Source: Clostridium sp. 1001275B_160808_H3
GTDB taxonomy: Bacteria; Bacillota; Clostridia; Clostridiales; Clostridiaceae
DNA length: 64,000 bases
Reading direction: 5' to 3'
Assembly (NCBI RefSeq): GCF_015550425.1
Contig: NZ_JADNAT010000012.1
Location: forward strand, 60,413 to 124,412
Positions 9,605-18,601 of this stretch are shown here, piece after piece. The translations under genes and the position numbers were made by a program. The notes under the pieces are model-generated. The model searched no databases and was not told the DNA's origin. It saw only the letters and a list, made by a program, of their open reading frames with translations. Position 1 is the stretch's first letter. Each line of letters opens with the position of its first letter.

Positions 9605-10966
9605 TTATTTTGGTACAGTACCTTTATTAATTTTATTCATTTTATCTCTCTCTTTAATTCTTTGAGATACATACATATATTCTATTATTTTCTTTCTATC
9701 ATATAGCAACTTCTTCTCCATTATTGTATCTACTAAAACTTCAGCTAAATACTCTGAATCATGCTTTACATAACCTTTTTCTATTTTGGCTAAAGAAGCC
9801 TCAACTACATCTACTCCTAGACTCTTTATTTCTTTCGAATCTAACTCTACTAATTGAGAATTATCTAATGAATATCTTTTCTTTATATCATCTGGAATAT
9901 CTCCTCTATTAGCAATCACATAATCTACAATTCCTCTTCCACCATACTTTTTTAATATCTTTATATGATCTGAAGCTTTAAATCCATGAGTTTCTCCCGG
10001 CTGAGTCATTATATTAGATATATATATCTTTATTGCATCACTTTTCCTTATACTTTCTGAAATATCCTTTACTAATAAATTTGGTATTATGCTTGTATAT
10101 AGACTTCCCGGTCCCAATACTATTGCATCAGCCTCATCTATTGCTTTTATAGCATCTTCCAATGGCTTTGCATCCTTTGGCTCTATCATTAGCTTTTTTA
10201 TTCTTGAATTTTGTCTTAATACTTCATCAGGAATTTGCGATTCTCCCACTACTTTATTACCATTTTCAAGCTCTGCAATTAATTTCATATCTTCCAATGT
10301 GACTGGCAATACCTTTCCAGTTACAGCTAATACAGAACTCATTTTTTGGACAGCATCTTCAAAATTGTCACTTACTCCATCCATAGCAGCTAAAAATAAG
10401 TTACCAAAACTTTGATTTTTTAATCTTCCATCTGGGAACCTATATTGAAGCAATTCCTCCATTAGTGGCTCTGTATCTGCAAGCGCTAATATACAGTTTC
10501 TTATATCTCCAGGCGGTAACATACCTAAATCTTCTCTTAAATCACCTGAACCTCCTCCATCATCAGCAACTGTTACTATAGCAGTTATATTTGATGTATA
10601 GTATTTTAGTCCCCTTAGCATAGTTGATAACCCTGTGCCACCACCAACAACTACAATTTTAGGTCCTTTTACTAGTAATCTCTTTTCATATATAAGATTC
10701 TCCATCTTTCTACTATCTAATGATAAGTGAATGTATCCTTTATTTGTAAGCGCTATTATTGACTTCATACTTTCTATAACAGATATATATATAACAAATA
10801 CTCCTGTTATATTTAAAAATATATAAAATATTTTATAATAAAAATCATATACTCTTCGTACTGCTAATTCCGTGAATCCAAATGCAATTAAAAGAATCCC
10901 AAATATTCCAAAGAAAAGCCATCTTTTAATTCTAACTCCTGGTTTCAACCAATCCTTTATACTCAT
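9605..10966 (-). CDS. yvcK: YvcK/CofD-like protein (gluconeogenesis factor family)
   Basis: YvcK proteins bind UDP-sugars and are needed for growth on gluconeogenic carbon and for cell shape in Bacillus. The 453-residue protein begins with two membrane segments (about residues 15-32 and 43-62). The CofD-like fold follows, with [12 protein letters not shown] near 107 and [12 protein letters not shown]. The N-terminal membrane part is longer than in B. subtilis YvcK. The ATG overlaps the rapZ stop codon by 4 nt (ATGA), with AAGGAGC upstream, so rapZ-yvcK are translationally coupled. Confidence 0.93.
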   Translation of the reverse strand: MSIKDWLKPGVRIKRWLFFGIFGILLIAFGFTELAVRRVYDFYYKIFYIFLNITGVFVIYISVIESMKSIIALTNKGYIHLSLDSRKMENLIYEKRLLVKGPKIVVVGGGTGLSTMLRGLKYYTSNITAIVTVADDGGGSGDLREDLGMLPPGDIRNCILALADTEPLMEELLQYRFPDGRLKNQSFGNLFLAAMDGVSDNFEDAVQKMSSVLAVTGKVLPVTLEDMKLIAELENGNKVVGESQIPDEVLRQNSRIKKLMIEPKDAKPLEDAIKAIDEADAIVLGPGSLYTSIIPNLLVKDISESIRKSDAIKIYISNIMTQPGETHGFKASDHIKILKKYGGRGIVDYVIANRGDIPDDIKKRYSLDNSQLVELDSKEIKSLGVDVVEASLAKIEKGYVKHDSEYLAEVLVDTIMEKKLLYDRKKIIEYMYVSQRIKERDKMNKINKGTVPK

Positions 10967-11847
10967 AGCTTTTTAGCTCCTTGATGCACGTCTTCTCTTA
11001 TATCTCTATGTTCAACAGAAGCATTGTAATTTCTTTCTAATAGTTTCTTATATAAAGCATTAGCTATAGCTACAGATCTATGTCTTCCCCCTGTACAACC
11101 AACAGATATTATAAGCTGCCTCTTTCCTTCCTTTTTATAATTAGGTATTAAGAAGTCCAACATATCATCTGCTCTCTCTATAAAACCTTTAGTTTCTTCT
11201 TGCTCAAGAACATATTTTTTTACTGGTTCATCATTACCTGAATATGGTTTAAGATCTGGAATGTAAAATGGATTTGGTATAAACCTAACATCAAATACTA
11301 AATCAGAATCAACTGGTATTCCATATTTAAAACCAAAACTTAATACAGTTACAGAAAGTTGCTTTTCTGGCTGCTTTACATCTCCATAATTTTTATTCAT
11401 TTCTTCCCTTAAATCTCTAATTGCATATTTTGATGTATCTATAATTATATCTGCTCTGTCTTTTACTTCTCTTAGTCTATTTCTTTCCTCATTAATCCCT
11501 GTAATAACTCTGCTTCCAGGTGCTAATGGATGACTTCTTCTCGTTTCTTTAAATCTTTTTACTAATACTTCATCTGTTGCATCTAAGAATAGTATTTCAT
11601 ATTTAAAATCTTGTTTTTTTAGATAATTTAAGCTTTCAAATAAATCATCAAAGAAAATTCCGCCTCTTATATCTATTACTAATGCAACTTTATTTATTTT
11701 TCCTTGGCTTTGAACACAGGCTTCCGCAAACTTTGGTATTAACTTTGGAGGAAGATTATCTACACAAAAGTATCCCATATCTTCAAGGCTTCTTGTTGCT
11801 TCTGTTTTCCCTGCTCCTGATAGTCCTGTAACTATTATAAATCTCAT
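10963..11847 (-). CDS. rapZ: RNase adapter RapZ / nucleotide-binding protein YvcJ
   Basis: This is a P-loop ATP/GTP-binding protein. In E. coli RapZ directs RNase E to small RNAs that control amino-sugar synthesis; the Firmicutes role is less clear. The 294-residue protein has Walker A GLSGAGKT (8-15) and the conserved C-terminal [11 protein letters not shown]. It leads the rapZ-yvcK pair, with AAAAGGAGG upstream of the ATG and a TTGATA-16-TATAAT promoter close by. Confidence 0.94.
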   Translation of the reverse strand: MRFIIVTGLSGAGKTEATRSLEDMGYFCVDNLPPKLIPKFAEACVQSQGKINKVALVIDIRGGIFFDDLFESLNYLKKQDFKYEILFLDATDEVLVKRFKETRRSHPLAPGSRVITGINEERNRLREVKDRADIIIDTSKYAIRDLREEMNKNYGDVKQPEKQLSVTVLSFGFKYGIPVDSDLVFDVRFIPNPFYIPDLKPYSGNDEPVKKYVLEQEETKGFIERADDMLDFLIPNYKKEGKRQLIISVGCTGGRHRSVAIANALYKKLLERNYNASVEHRDIREDVHQGAKKL

Positions 11848-11874
11848 GATAATGCCTCCTTTTATAATTCAAAG

Positions 11875-11902
11875 ATTATATAGTTAAATTATAACATATC
11901 AA
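11875..11902 (-). promoter_or_regulatory. Candidate rapZ-yvcK promoter
   Basis: Minus-strand TTGATA and TATAAT are spaced by 16 nt, with the -10 element 28 nt upstream of the rapZ ATG. Confidence 0.45.
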
Positions 11903-12014
11903 GTTTATTTATATAAGTTATAATAAATATTATACTTATACCTAACTATGTATCTATTATATATAGAAAACTAACTATATGAAAATTTAAATTACTTTTA
12001 TTTTAAAATAGAAA

Positions 12015-12040
12015 TAGAGAAAAGCTATCACTCTTCTCTA
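12015..12040 (-). terminator. hisC terminator
   Basis: A 10-bp stem (TAGAGAAGAG with CTTTTCTCTA, one G-U pair) and a 6-nt loop are followed on the minus strand by a T-rich tract. Confidence 0.6.
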
Positions 12041-12046
12041 CTGAAA

Positions 12047-13150
12047 CTATTCTTTATCTCTTTCTTTTATAGCATCATATAGTAACTTGCAAAACTCTAC
12101 ATTTTGGTCTTTAGTCCCTATGCTCACTCTTATCCATCCAGGCATATCTAGTAAGTATCCTGGCCTTATTATATATCCATGTCTTAATAGATATTCATGT
12201 ATTGGTTTATCATCACCATTTACATTAACCATTATGAAATTAGCCTGCGATTCTATACATTCTAATCCCATTTCATTAAATTTCTTTGTTAAATAATTTC
12301 TTTGCTCTTTATTAAAGATTTTAACAGTATTTATAAACTCTTCATCTTCTATAGCTACAACTGCTGCCCTTTGAGCAAATAAATTAACATCAAATGCATT
12401 TATAACCCTATTAATATAATCTACTATTTCCTCATTAGCAATTCCATATCCAAATCTTAACGAAGCTAATCCATAAGCCTTAGATAAAGTTCTTAATATT
12501 ATCATATTAGGATATACCTTCAATAATTCTAATGAATCAGGATATTCTTCTGAATTAACATATTCATAGTAAGCCTCATCCATTATTATAATTACATTTT
12601 CTGGTATTTTATATAATACTTTATCTAAATCCTGTTTAGTGAACATACCTCCAGTTGGATTATTAGGGTTACATAACCATAATAACTTTGTTTTGTCTGT
12701 TATCGCATCCACCATAGCTTCTAAATCTAACCCATTATTTTTTAATGGAACCTTTATTGGTTTTGCACCCATAAGAATTGTATTGCTCTCATATCTAGGA
12801 AAAGTAATTTCCGCCATTATACTTTCATCATCTTTATCCAAAAATACTTCACATATTACATTTATTAAAGAATCTGATCCCGCCCCACAAAATATCATAT
12901 CCTTATTTACTCCAAGCTTACTGCTTAAAGCTTGCTTAAAATCATAGGAAGATGAATCTGGATACATATTCATCTCATTTACTAATTCAGTCATCAGTTT
13001 TTTAACTTTATTCGAAGTTCCTAAAGGATTCTCATTAGATGCAAGCTTGACGACCCTATCTATTCCAAATTCTCTTTTCACTTCATCTATTGGCTTTCCT
13101 GCTACGTATTTTCCTAATCTTTTAACTTCATCTCTAACATTAAACTTCAT
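12047..13150 (-). CDS. hisC: Histidinol-phosphate aminotransferase family (HisC)
   Basis: This is a PLP-dependent class I/II aminotransferase. HisC makes histidinol phosphate from imidazole-acetol phosphate and glutamate, and some members also act on aromatic amino acids. The 367-residue protein has CNPNNPTG (160-167), DEAYYEY (191-197) and the PLP lysine in TLSKAYG (K224). No other his gene is near, so a broad or aromatic aminotransferase role is also possible. The ATG follows a hairpin that separates it from the nearest GGGGG ribosome binding site. Confidence 0.85.
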   Translation of the reverse strand: MKFNVRDEVKRLGKYVAGKPIDEVKREFGIDRVVKLASNENPLGTSNKVKKLMTELVNEMNMYPDSSSYDFKQALSSKLGVNKDMIFCGAGSDSLINVICEVFLDKDDESIMAEITFPRYESNTILMGAKPIKVPLKNNGLDLEAMVDAITDKTKLLWLCNPNNPTGGMFTKQDLDKVLYKIPENVIIIMDEAYYEYVNSEEYPDSLELLKVYPNMIILRTLSKAYGLASLRFGYGIANEEIVDYINRVINAFDVNLFAQRAAVVAIEDEEFINTVKIFNKEQRNYLTKKFNEMGLECIESQANFIMVNVNGDDKPIHEYLLRHGYIIRPGYLLDMPGWIRVSIGTKDQNVEFCKLLYDAIKERDKE

Positions 13151-13181
13151 TTTTTCGTCCAGTTTCTGGACTATCCCCCTT
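13151..13181 (-). promoter_or_regulatory. Hairpin-spaced ribosome binding site of hisC
   Basis: On the minus strand AAAGGGGG (13175-13182) lies 24 nt before the hisC ATG, too far for normal use. Between them GTCCAG/CTGGAC forms a 6-bp stem with a 3-nt loop (13157-13171). Folding this would bring the site to about 9 nt from the start. Confidence 0.5.
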
Positions 13182-13258
13182 TATTATTTATTGTTGTAAT
13201 TTTAATTTATTTAACAACTTAAAATAATTATATATACATAAGGTTAAATATTCCAGAA

Positions 13259-14047
13259 CTAATTTTCAAAGAGATTTCCTAATGACCCGAGAACACTTCC
13301 TTGGTCAACTGATTTCCCCATATTTTGTGGCGCAGCTGAATATACTCTTGATGCTAATTTACTAAATGGCAAACTTTGAATCCATACATCTCCAGGACCA
13401 GTTAATGTTGCAAAAAATAATCCTTCTCCTCCAAATACAGCATTTTTGAAACCACCTACAAATTGTATATCATAATTTACATTTTGAGTCATAGCAACTA
13501 AACAACCTGTATCTATTTTTATAGTTTCTCCTGGCATTAGTGTTTTCTTTACAATAGTTCCACCTGCATGTATAAAAGCTAAGCCGTCCCCTTCTAGCTT
13601 TTGTAATATAAACCCTTCTCCACCAAAGAATCCTGTTCCTAGTTTCTTAGTAAATGCTATTCCTACGCTAATCCCTTTTGCACAACATAGGAATGAGTCT
13701 TTTTGACAAATTAATCTACCACCAAATTTTCTTAAATCCATTGCCATTATTTTTCCTGGATAAGGTGCTGCAAAGGCTACCTTTTGTTTTAAAACTCCCG
13801 AATTTGTAAATGATGTCATAAATAAACTTTCACCAGTCATTACTCTTTTTGCTGCTCCTCCAAGTTTCCCCAAGAAGCCTCCTTGAGATTTTTGACTTCC
13901 ATCTCCAAAAATTGTTTCCATAGTAATACTATTATCCATCATCATCATTGCTCCCGCTTCCGCAACCACAGTTTCTCTTGGGTCTAGTTCTATTTCCACA
14001 TACTGCATTTCATTCCCTAAAATTTCATAATCTACTTCATGAGCCAT
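13259..14047 (-). CDS. TIGR00266/AIM24 family protein
   Basis: This 262-residue protein belongs to the AIM24/TIGR00266 family of beta-rich proteins of unknown biochemical role, found in many bacteria and in yeast mitochondria. Family features are an early [13 protein letters not shown] segment, repeated glycine-rich strands ([16 protein letters not shown]) and the C-terminal [16 protein letters not shown]. No signal peptide or membrane segment is seen. AGAGAGGG precedes the ATG. It lies 83 nt after the LURP-one-like gene in the same direction; both are lipid- or tubby-like beta proteins. Confidence 0.8.
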   Translation of the reverse strand: MAHEVDYEILGNEMQYVEIELDPRETVVAEAGAMMMMDNSITMETIFGDGSQKSQGGFLGKLGGAAKRVMTGESLFMTSFTNSGVLKQKVAFAAPYPGKIMAMDLRKFGGRLICQKDSFLCCAKGISVGIAFTKKLGTGFFGGEGFILQKLEGDGLAFIHAGGTIVKKTLMPGETIKIDTGCLVAMTQNVNYDIQFVGGFKNAVFGGEGLFFATLTGPGDVWIQSLPFSKLASRVYSAAPQNMGKSVDQGSVLGSLGNLFEN

Positions 14048-14130
14048 TATTATTTCCCTCTCTTTATTAAATTTTATAATATTTTATTAATCATAATATT
14101 TTATTAGACTTATATTGGCACTATTTATTT

Positions 14131-14613
14131 TTAATTATCACTATGAAACCTTACCATATCTATCATTACTAATAACCCTATAAAAAATATATTGTAGCTT
14201 TCATCTAATACTTCTAAAGAATATCTGTCTCTTCCTAAAGTTAGCTCTTTATCAATTTTTCCTATATCTACGCCATTCTTTTTTATTGTATAGTGCCTTC
14301 CTAACATGCTATTTGACTCCATACTCATTGTACCTACAGTTCCTGTAATATTGTATTCTGGCACCATAAATTCTTTTTTTATAGTTGCTATTTCTCTCAT
14401 ATTTTCATCATAAGCAATATACTTATGAGCTCCTAACCTTATTTGTTGCCTCATATATAGAACTTTTCTTTTATTAGAATCATATATGCTAATATTTTTC
14501 CCTATATCAAATTTATCTGCCTCTGCAATAAATACTATATTGTCATATTCATCTAAAATATCAAATTTAGCTCCTATTGAAAATAGCCTCTCTTTAATAT
14601 AAAACCTTCTCAT
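14131..14613 (-). CDS. LURP-one-related (tubby-like) family protein
   Basis: This 160-residue protein has the pattern of the LURP-one/DUF567 family. It opens with RRFYIKERLFSIGAKFDI, has short beta strands ending in charged turns, and continues through RLGAHKYIAYDENM and LGRDRYSLEV. The fold resembles the tubby domain; function in bacteria is not known. AAGGGGTG precedes the ATG. It is probably transcribed with the AIM24-like gene downstream. Confidence 0.7.
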   Translation of the reverse strand: MRRFYIKERLFSIGAKFDILDEYDNIVFIAEADKFDIGKNISIYDSNKRKVLYMRQQIRLGAHKYIAYDENMREIATIKKEFMVPEYNITGTVGTMSMESNSMLGRHYTIKKNGVDIGKIDKELTLGRDRYSLEVLDESYNIFFIGLLVMIDMVRFHSDN

Positions 14614-14746
14614 AAATCACGCACCCCTTAAAATATAATATATTTTTATTTAACTTTAAATATAGTATATTATACCATATTTAAATTGTCAATAACCTCT
14701 TACTTATTTTTTAATAATCCAACTTAAATAGATGCTTATTAAAATA

Positions 14747-14776
14747 AAAAGGCTCAAGAATCCTCTTGAACCTTTT
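14747..14776 (-). terminator. murB terminator
   Basis: A 13-bp stem (minus strand AAAAGGTTCAAGA with TCTTGAGCCTTTT, one wobble) with a GGAT loop leads into a T-rich tract. Confidence 0.8.
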
Positions 14777-14789
14777 AATCGTATTATAT

Positions 14790-15710
14790 TTATCTTTTAT
14801 CTTCGCCTATTATTCTAACTTCCGGATGCAATTCTACATTAAATTGCCTTTTTACTTCACTTTGTATATATGCTATTAAATCTAATATATCTTTAGCCGT
14901 AGCACCATTCTTATTTATTACAAATCCGGAATGCTTTTCAGAAACCGCTGCTCCGCCTATACTATACCCTTTTAGTCCAGCATCTTGTATTAACTTTCCT
15001 GCAAAATATCCTTCAGGTCTTTTAAATGTACTTCCAGCAGAAGGATACTCCAATGGTTGTTTTGATTCTCTCTTACAAGTTAAATCATCAACTACCTCTT
15101 TAATTTCCTTCTCATCACCATTTTGTAATTTAAACCTTGCGGATAAAACAATATAATTTTTTTTCATTACTACAGAAGATCTATATCCTAATTCAAGTTC
15201 ATCTTTTGATAAAGTTAATATTTTACCTTCATTATTAATGACTTCTGCGCTCTCTATTACATTTGATATCTCACCATTATATGCACCGGCATTCATAAAT
15301 ACAGCCCCACCTACAGTTCCAGGAATTCCACAAGCAAATTCAAATCCAGTTAAAGAACTTTTCAAAGCAGCATTAGAAACATCTTTTAACATAGCTCCAC
15401 ACTCGGCTTCAACTATATCTCCATTAACTTTTATGTTTTTCACTTCATTTAACTTTATAACAACGCCCTCTATTCCACCGTCTTTTACTAATAAGTTAGA
15501 TCCATTTCCAACTACGTAGAAAGGTATGTTTTTTTCTTTACAAATCTCTATTGTTCTTATAACTTCTTCCTTCTTTTCTGGAATTAAAAGGATATCTGCT
15601 GGTCCGCCTACTCTAAAGTGAACGTAATTTTTCATTTCTGCATCAAGAATAATATTTTCGCTTTTGTAAAATTCTTTAAATAAGTCTTCAAACACTTTAT
15701 ATTTATTCAT
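14790..15710 (-). CDS. murB: UDP-N-acetylenolpyruvoylglucosamine reductase
   Basis: MurB reduces UDP-GlcNAc-enolpyruvate to UDP-MurNAc with NADPH, an early cytosolic step of peptidoglycan synthesis. The 306-residue FAD protein shows VGGPADILLIP, GSNLLVKDGG, GIPGTVGGAVFMNAGAY, PSAGSTFKRP (catalytic serine) and C-terminal HPEVRIIGE. The frame is open 28 codons further upstream, but GGAGTTAGGT sits directly before the internal ATG at 15710 and family homology begins there. Confidence 0.95.
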   Translation of the reverse strand: MNKYKVFEDLFKEFYKSENIILDAEMKNYVHFRVGGPADILLIPEKKEEVIRTIEICKEKNIPFYVVGNGSNLLVKDGGIEGVVIKLNEVKNIKVNGDIVEAECGAMLKDVSNAALKSSLTGFEFACGIPGTVGGAVFMNAGAYNGEISNVIESAEVINNEGKILTLSKDELELGYRSSVVMKKNYIVLSARFKLQNGDEKEIKEVVDDLTCKRESKQPLEYPSAGSTFKRPEGYFAGKLIQDAGLKGYSIGGAAVSEKHSGFVINKNGATAKDILDLIAYIQSEVKRQFNVELHPEVRIIGEDKR

Positions 15711-15831
15711 ACCTAACTCCTTATAAAATACACGTAGTAATATCTTTTCATAGTATAAATTAAAATTCTTGAATAAACAACCCATTAAATGCATATTTAT
15801 ATATAATACTTAAATTGTAACCATTTTGTCA

Positions 15832-17700
15832 CTATTTTTCCTTAGTTGTAAAGTAATCAATTATACTCTGAGCTGCTTTTTTATCTATACTTGGCGTTTC
15901 TAATAATTCATCTAAAGTTGCATTTTTAATATTTTCAACACTTCCAAACTTCATAAGTAGGTTTCGTCTTCTTTTTTCACCTACATTAGGGATATCTTCA
16001 AGTATGGAATGTAACGTTCTCTTATCTCTTAATGTTCTATGATAAGTAATAGCAAATCTATGCACTTCATCTTGTATTCTTCTAATCATTTGCATTAAGT
16101 TTGAGCTTCTATTTATTATAAGCTCTTTATTATTATATATAATCCCTCTTGTTTGGTGCTTATCGTCTTTAACCAACCCACAAACTGGAATATTTATATT
16201 CAACTTTTCTAAAACTTCTAAAGCAACATTTACTTGACCCTTTCCACCATCCATCATTATAAGATCTGGGAAACTCGAAAACTTACCACTTGAAAAATTT
16301 AAGTTTCTCTCTTGAATCTTTTTTATTTCTTCTAATCCATGAGAAAATCTTCTTTCTAATATTTCTCTCATACTATCATAATCATTAGCTCCCTTTACAG
16401 ATTTAATCCTAAATCTTCTATAATCACTGTTCTTAGATTTTCCTTCTTCAAATACAACCATTGTTCCAACTGAATCTACACCCTGTATATTTGAAATATC
16501 ATATGCCTCTATTCTGAAAGGAGCTTCATCTAGATCTAATAAATATTGTAATTCTTCTAAAGATATTCTATTTATTTCTTTTTCTTGAAGGAATTTATCT
16601 TTAAATTGCTCTAAAGTTATTTTAGCATTATTCCTAACCATCTCTAGCATATCTTTCTTTTGACCCTTTTGGGGTATTTTAACCCAAGCCTTAGCACCTC
16701 TTTTTATAGTTAAGAAGTCCTCTATTAACTCTGAGTCATCTATATCTGGTAAATAAATTGTTTTAGGGATCTTAGCTGTCCCACCATAAAAGGATGTTAT
16801 AAAATCCTCTAACACTTCTCCAATTTTATCATCTGCTGTATTTTCAAAAATAAAATGTTCACGTCCAGTAACCTTCCCATCCCTAGAAAAGAACACTTGG
16901 ATACAGCTATCCTTCTCATCTTGATATATATTTATAAAATCTTCATCGCCTTCCATAGTTTTAAATATCTTTTGTTTTTCTACTATTGCTTCAATAGCAA
17001 GAATTTTATCTCTATACTTAGCTGCTTTTTCAAACTCAAGATTCATCGATGCATCTTCCATATCACTTTTTAAAGCCTTTATTATTGTTTTATCCTTACC
17101 ATTAAGTATATCCATGATATCATTAATCATTTCTCCATATTGTTCTTTTGTTACATATCCAGCACATGGTGCAACACATTTTTTTATATGGTAATTTAAA
17201 CACGGCCTAACTTTTTCCCCACCTTCATTTATTAATAATTTACAGGTTCTTATCGGGAAAATTTTATTAATCAAAGTAATTGTTTCATAAACGGCAGTTC
17301 CATTTGTATATGGCCCAAAATATTTTGCTCCATCTTTTGCATATTTTCTCGTTACAAATACCCTTGGATAATCATCATTTGTAGTTATTTTGATGAAGGG
17401 ATAAAACTTATCATCTTTTAATGCTATATTATATCTCGGACTATGTTTTTTAATTAAATTACACTCTAAAATCAAGGCTTCCATTTCGGAATCAGTTACT
17501 ATGTATTCAAACTCAGAAATATTTTTAACCATAACTCTAACTTTTTCTGAGTGATTCTTTGAGTTTTGAAAATAACTTCTCACTCTATTTTTTAAAATTT
17601 TTGCCTTACCAACATAAATAATTTCACCAAGAGAATTTTTCATTATATAAACTCCTGGTTTTTCTGGTAAATTCTTAAGATGATAATCAAAATCAAACAT
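15832..17700 (-). CDS. uvrC: Excinuclease ABC subunit UvrC
   Basis: UvrC makes both incisions in nucleotide excision repair after UvrAB locate damage. The 622-residue protein has an N-terminal GIY-YIG nuclease (KPGVYIMKNSLGEIIYVGKA), a UVR motif that contacts UvrB (EKAAKYRDKILAIE), an RNase-H-like C-terminal nuclease region and a terminal helix-hairpin-helix (IPNVGEKRRRNLLMKFG). The open frame extends 34 codons upstream, but GGGAGGAG lies before the ATG at 17700 and homology starts there. No LexA-type site was seen upstream. Confidence 0.96.
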   Translation of the reverse strand: MFDFDYHLKNLPEKPGVYIMKNSLGEIIYVGKAKILKNRVRSYFQNSKNHSEKVRVMVKNISEFEYIVTDSEMEALILECNLIKKHSPRYNIALKDDKFYPFIKITTNDDYPRVFVTRKYAKDGAKYFGPYTNGTAVYETITLINKIFPIRTCKLLINEGGEKVRPCLNYHIKKCVAPCAGYVTKEQYGEMINDIMDILNGKDKTIIKALKSDMEDASMNLEFEKAAKYRDKILAIEAIVEKQKIFKTMEGDEDFINIYQDEKDSCIQVFFSRDGKVTGREHFIFENTADDKIGEVLEDFITSFYGGTAKIPKTIYLPDIDDSELIEDFLTIKRGAKAWVKIPQKGQKKDMLEMVRNNAKITLEQFKDKFLQEKEINRISLEELQYLLDLDEAPFRIEAYDISNIQGVDSVGTMVVFEEGKSKNSDYRRFRIKSVKGANDYDSMREILERRFSHGLEEIKKIQERNLNFSSGKFSSFPDLIMMDGGKGQVNVALEVLEKLNINIPVCGLVKDDKHQTRGIIYNNKELIINRSSNLMQMIRRIQDEVHRFAITYHRTLRDKRTLHSILEDIPNVGEKRRRNLLMKFGSVENIKNATLDELLETPSIDKKAAQSIIDYFTTKEK

Positions 17701-17807
17701 CAAACTCCTCCCTTCAATTGCATTTCTTGTAATATAAATTTTATCACTATATAAGAAAGTAAACAAAGGAAATTTCTTTACAATTAATACTCTGATAGTC
17801 AATAATC

Positions 17808-17853
17808 AATAATTAAGGAATAATATCCTATATAAGTTTATCCCTTAATTATT
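17808..17853. repeat. Inverted repeat between uvrC and rfbC
   Basis: Perfect 11-bp arms AATAATTAAGG/CCTTAATTATT are separated by 24 nt, inside a TCAATAATCAATAATTAA-type AT-rich stretch like the one between dnaE and whiA. It could act as a weak terminator for rfbC. Confidence 0.4.
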
Positions 17854-17879
17854 CATTACATATTATTAACTACTCGTTA

Positions 17880-18425
17880 TTAAAAAGGTGAATTAAAATC
17901 CTCAAATTTAGGCCAAAGTTTATCTTCACTTTCAACCTCAACTTCATCGTCAAAATCCCAAGGAATATTCAAAGAACTCCAATGTATTCCCCCCCGCAAC
18001 TCTTTTACGAATTGTTTTGTTACTTTATAATAAATTAAAGTATCCTTTTCACCTTTTACATAATATCCATGCGCACATCCGCTTGGAACGTATATCAGAT
18101 TCTTATTATCTTCGTTTAACTCAACCATAGTGTACTTTCCATAAGTTTTAGATTCTTTTCTTAAATCAACTACTACATCTTGTATTTCTCCTATTATACA
18201 AGTTATAAGTTTATCATGTTCTTCTGGAGGTAACTGAAAATGCATTCCTCTTACAACTCCAGGCTTTACTATTGCATAATATTCTTCCTTAAATTCTGTG
18301 CTTAATCCATATATATTAAATTGAGTATCATTAAAAACTTTAATTAAATCACAAGTGCTTTCCATAGAAACAGTTGGTGTTATTAAGTAACATCCTTCAA
18401 CATCTAATTGTTTAACTCTAAACAT
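17880..18425 (-). CDS. rfbC: dTDP-4-dehydrorhamnose 3,5-epimerase family cupin
   Basis: RmlC-type enzymes epimerise dTDP-4-keto-6-deoxyglucose on the way to dTDP-rhamnose. The 181-residue chain has the typical length and the VRGMHFQLPP segment with the catalytic histidine, VVDLRKES, YVPSGCAHGYYV and a C-terminal IHWSSLNIPW in place of the usual DP-LGI-W. No rmlA, rmlB or rmlD is nearby. As an isolated gene it may serve a different nucleotide sugar. AAAAGGAG precedes the ATG. Confidence 0.75.
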   Translation of the reverse strand: MFRVKQLDVEGCYLITPTVSMESTCDLIKVFNDTQFNIYGLSTEFKEEYYAIVKPGVVRGMHFQLPPEEHDKLITCIIGEIQDVVVDLRKESKTYGKYTMVELNEDNKNLIYVPSGCAHGYYVKGEKDTLIYYKVTKQFVKELRGGIHWSSLNIPWDFDDEVEVESEDKLWPKFEDFNSPF

Positions 18426-18560
18426 AGTCTAAAATCTCCTTTTTACCTCTGAAGTTATTTAGCTTTCTAGAAAGAAAGTATAAGAATTAAGTCCTTATTT
18501 TAATATATGAGGTAAAAGTTAAATAGTGAGAAAATGAAAGTAAAAACTAAAATTTTGTAG

Positions 18561-18596
18561 AAAAAAAAGGGCAAGAAATAAATTCTTGACCTTTTA
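18561..18596 (-). terminator. PBP gene terminator
   Basis: A 13-bp stem with one mismatch (AAAAGGTCAAGAA with TTCTTGCCCTTTT) is followed by a T-run on the minus strand, 5 nt after the PBP stop. Confidence 0.75.
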
Positions 18597-18601
18597 CTTT
18601 A

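Noticed and set aside
15711..15794. N-terminal extension of MurB
   Set aside because: The extra residues are non-homologous and the internal ATG has the ribosome binding site; the same logic removed extensions from uvrC, rsmI and the NlpC/P60 protein.
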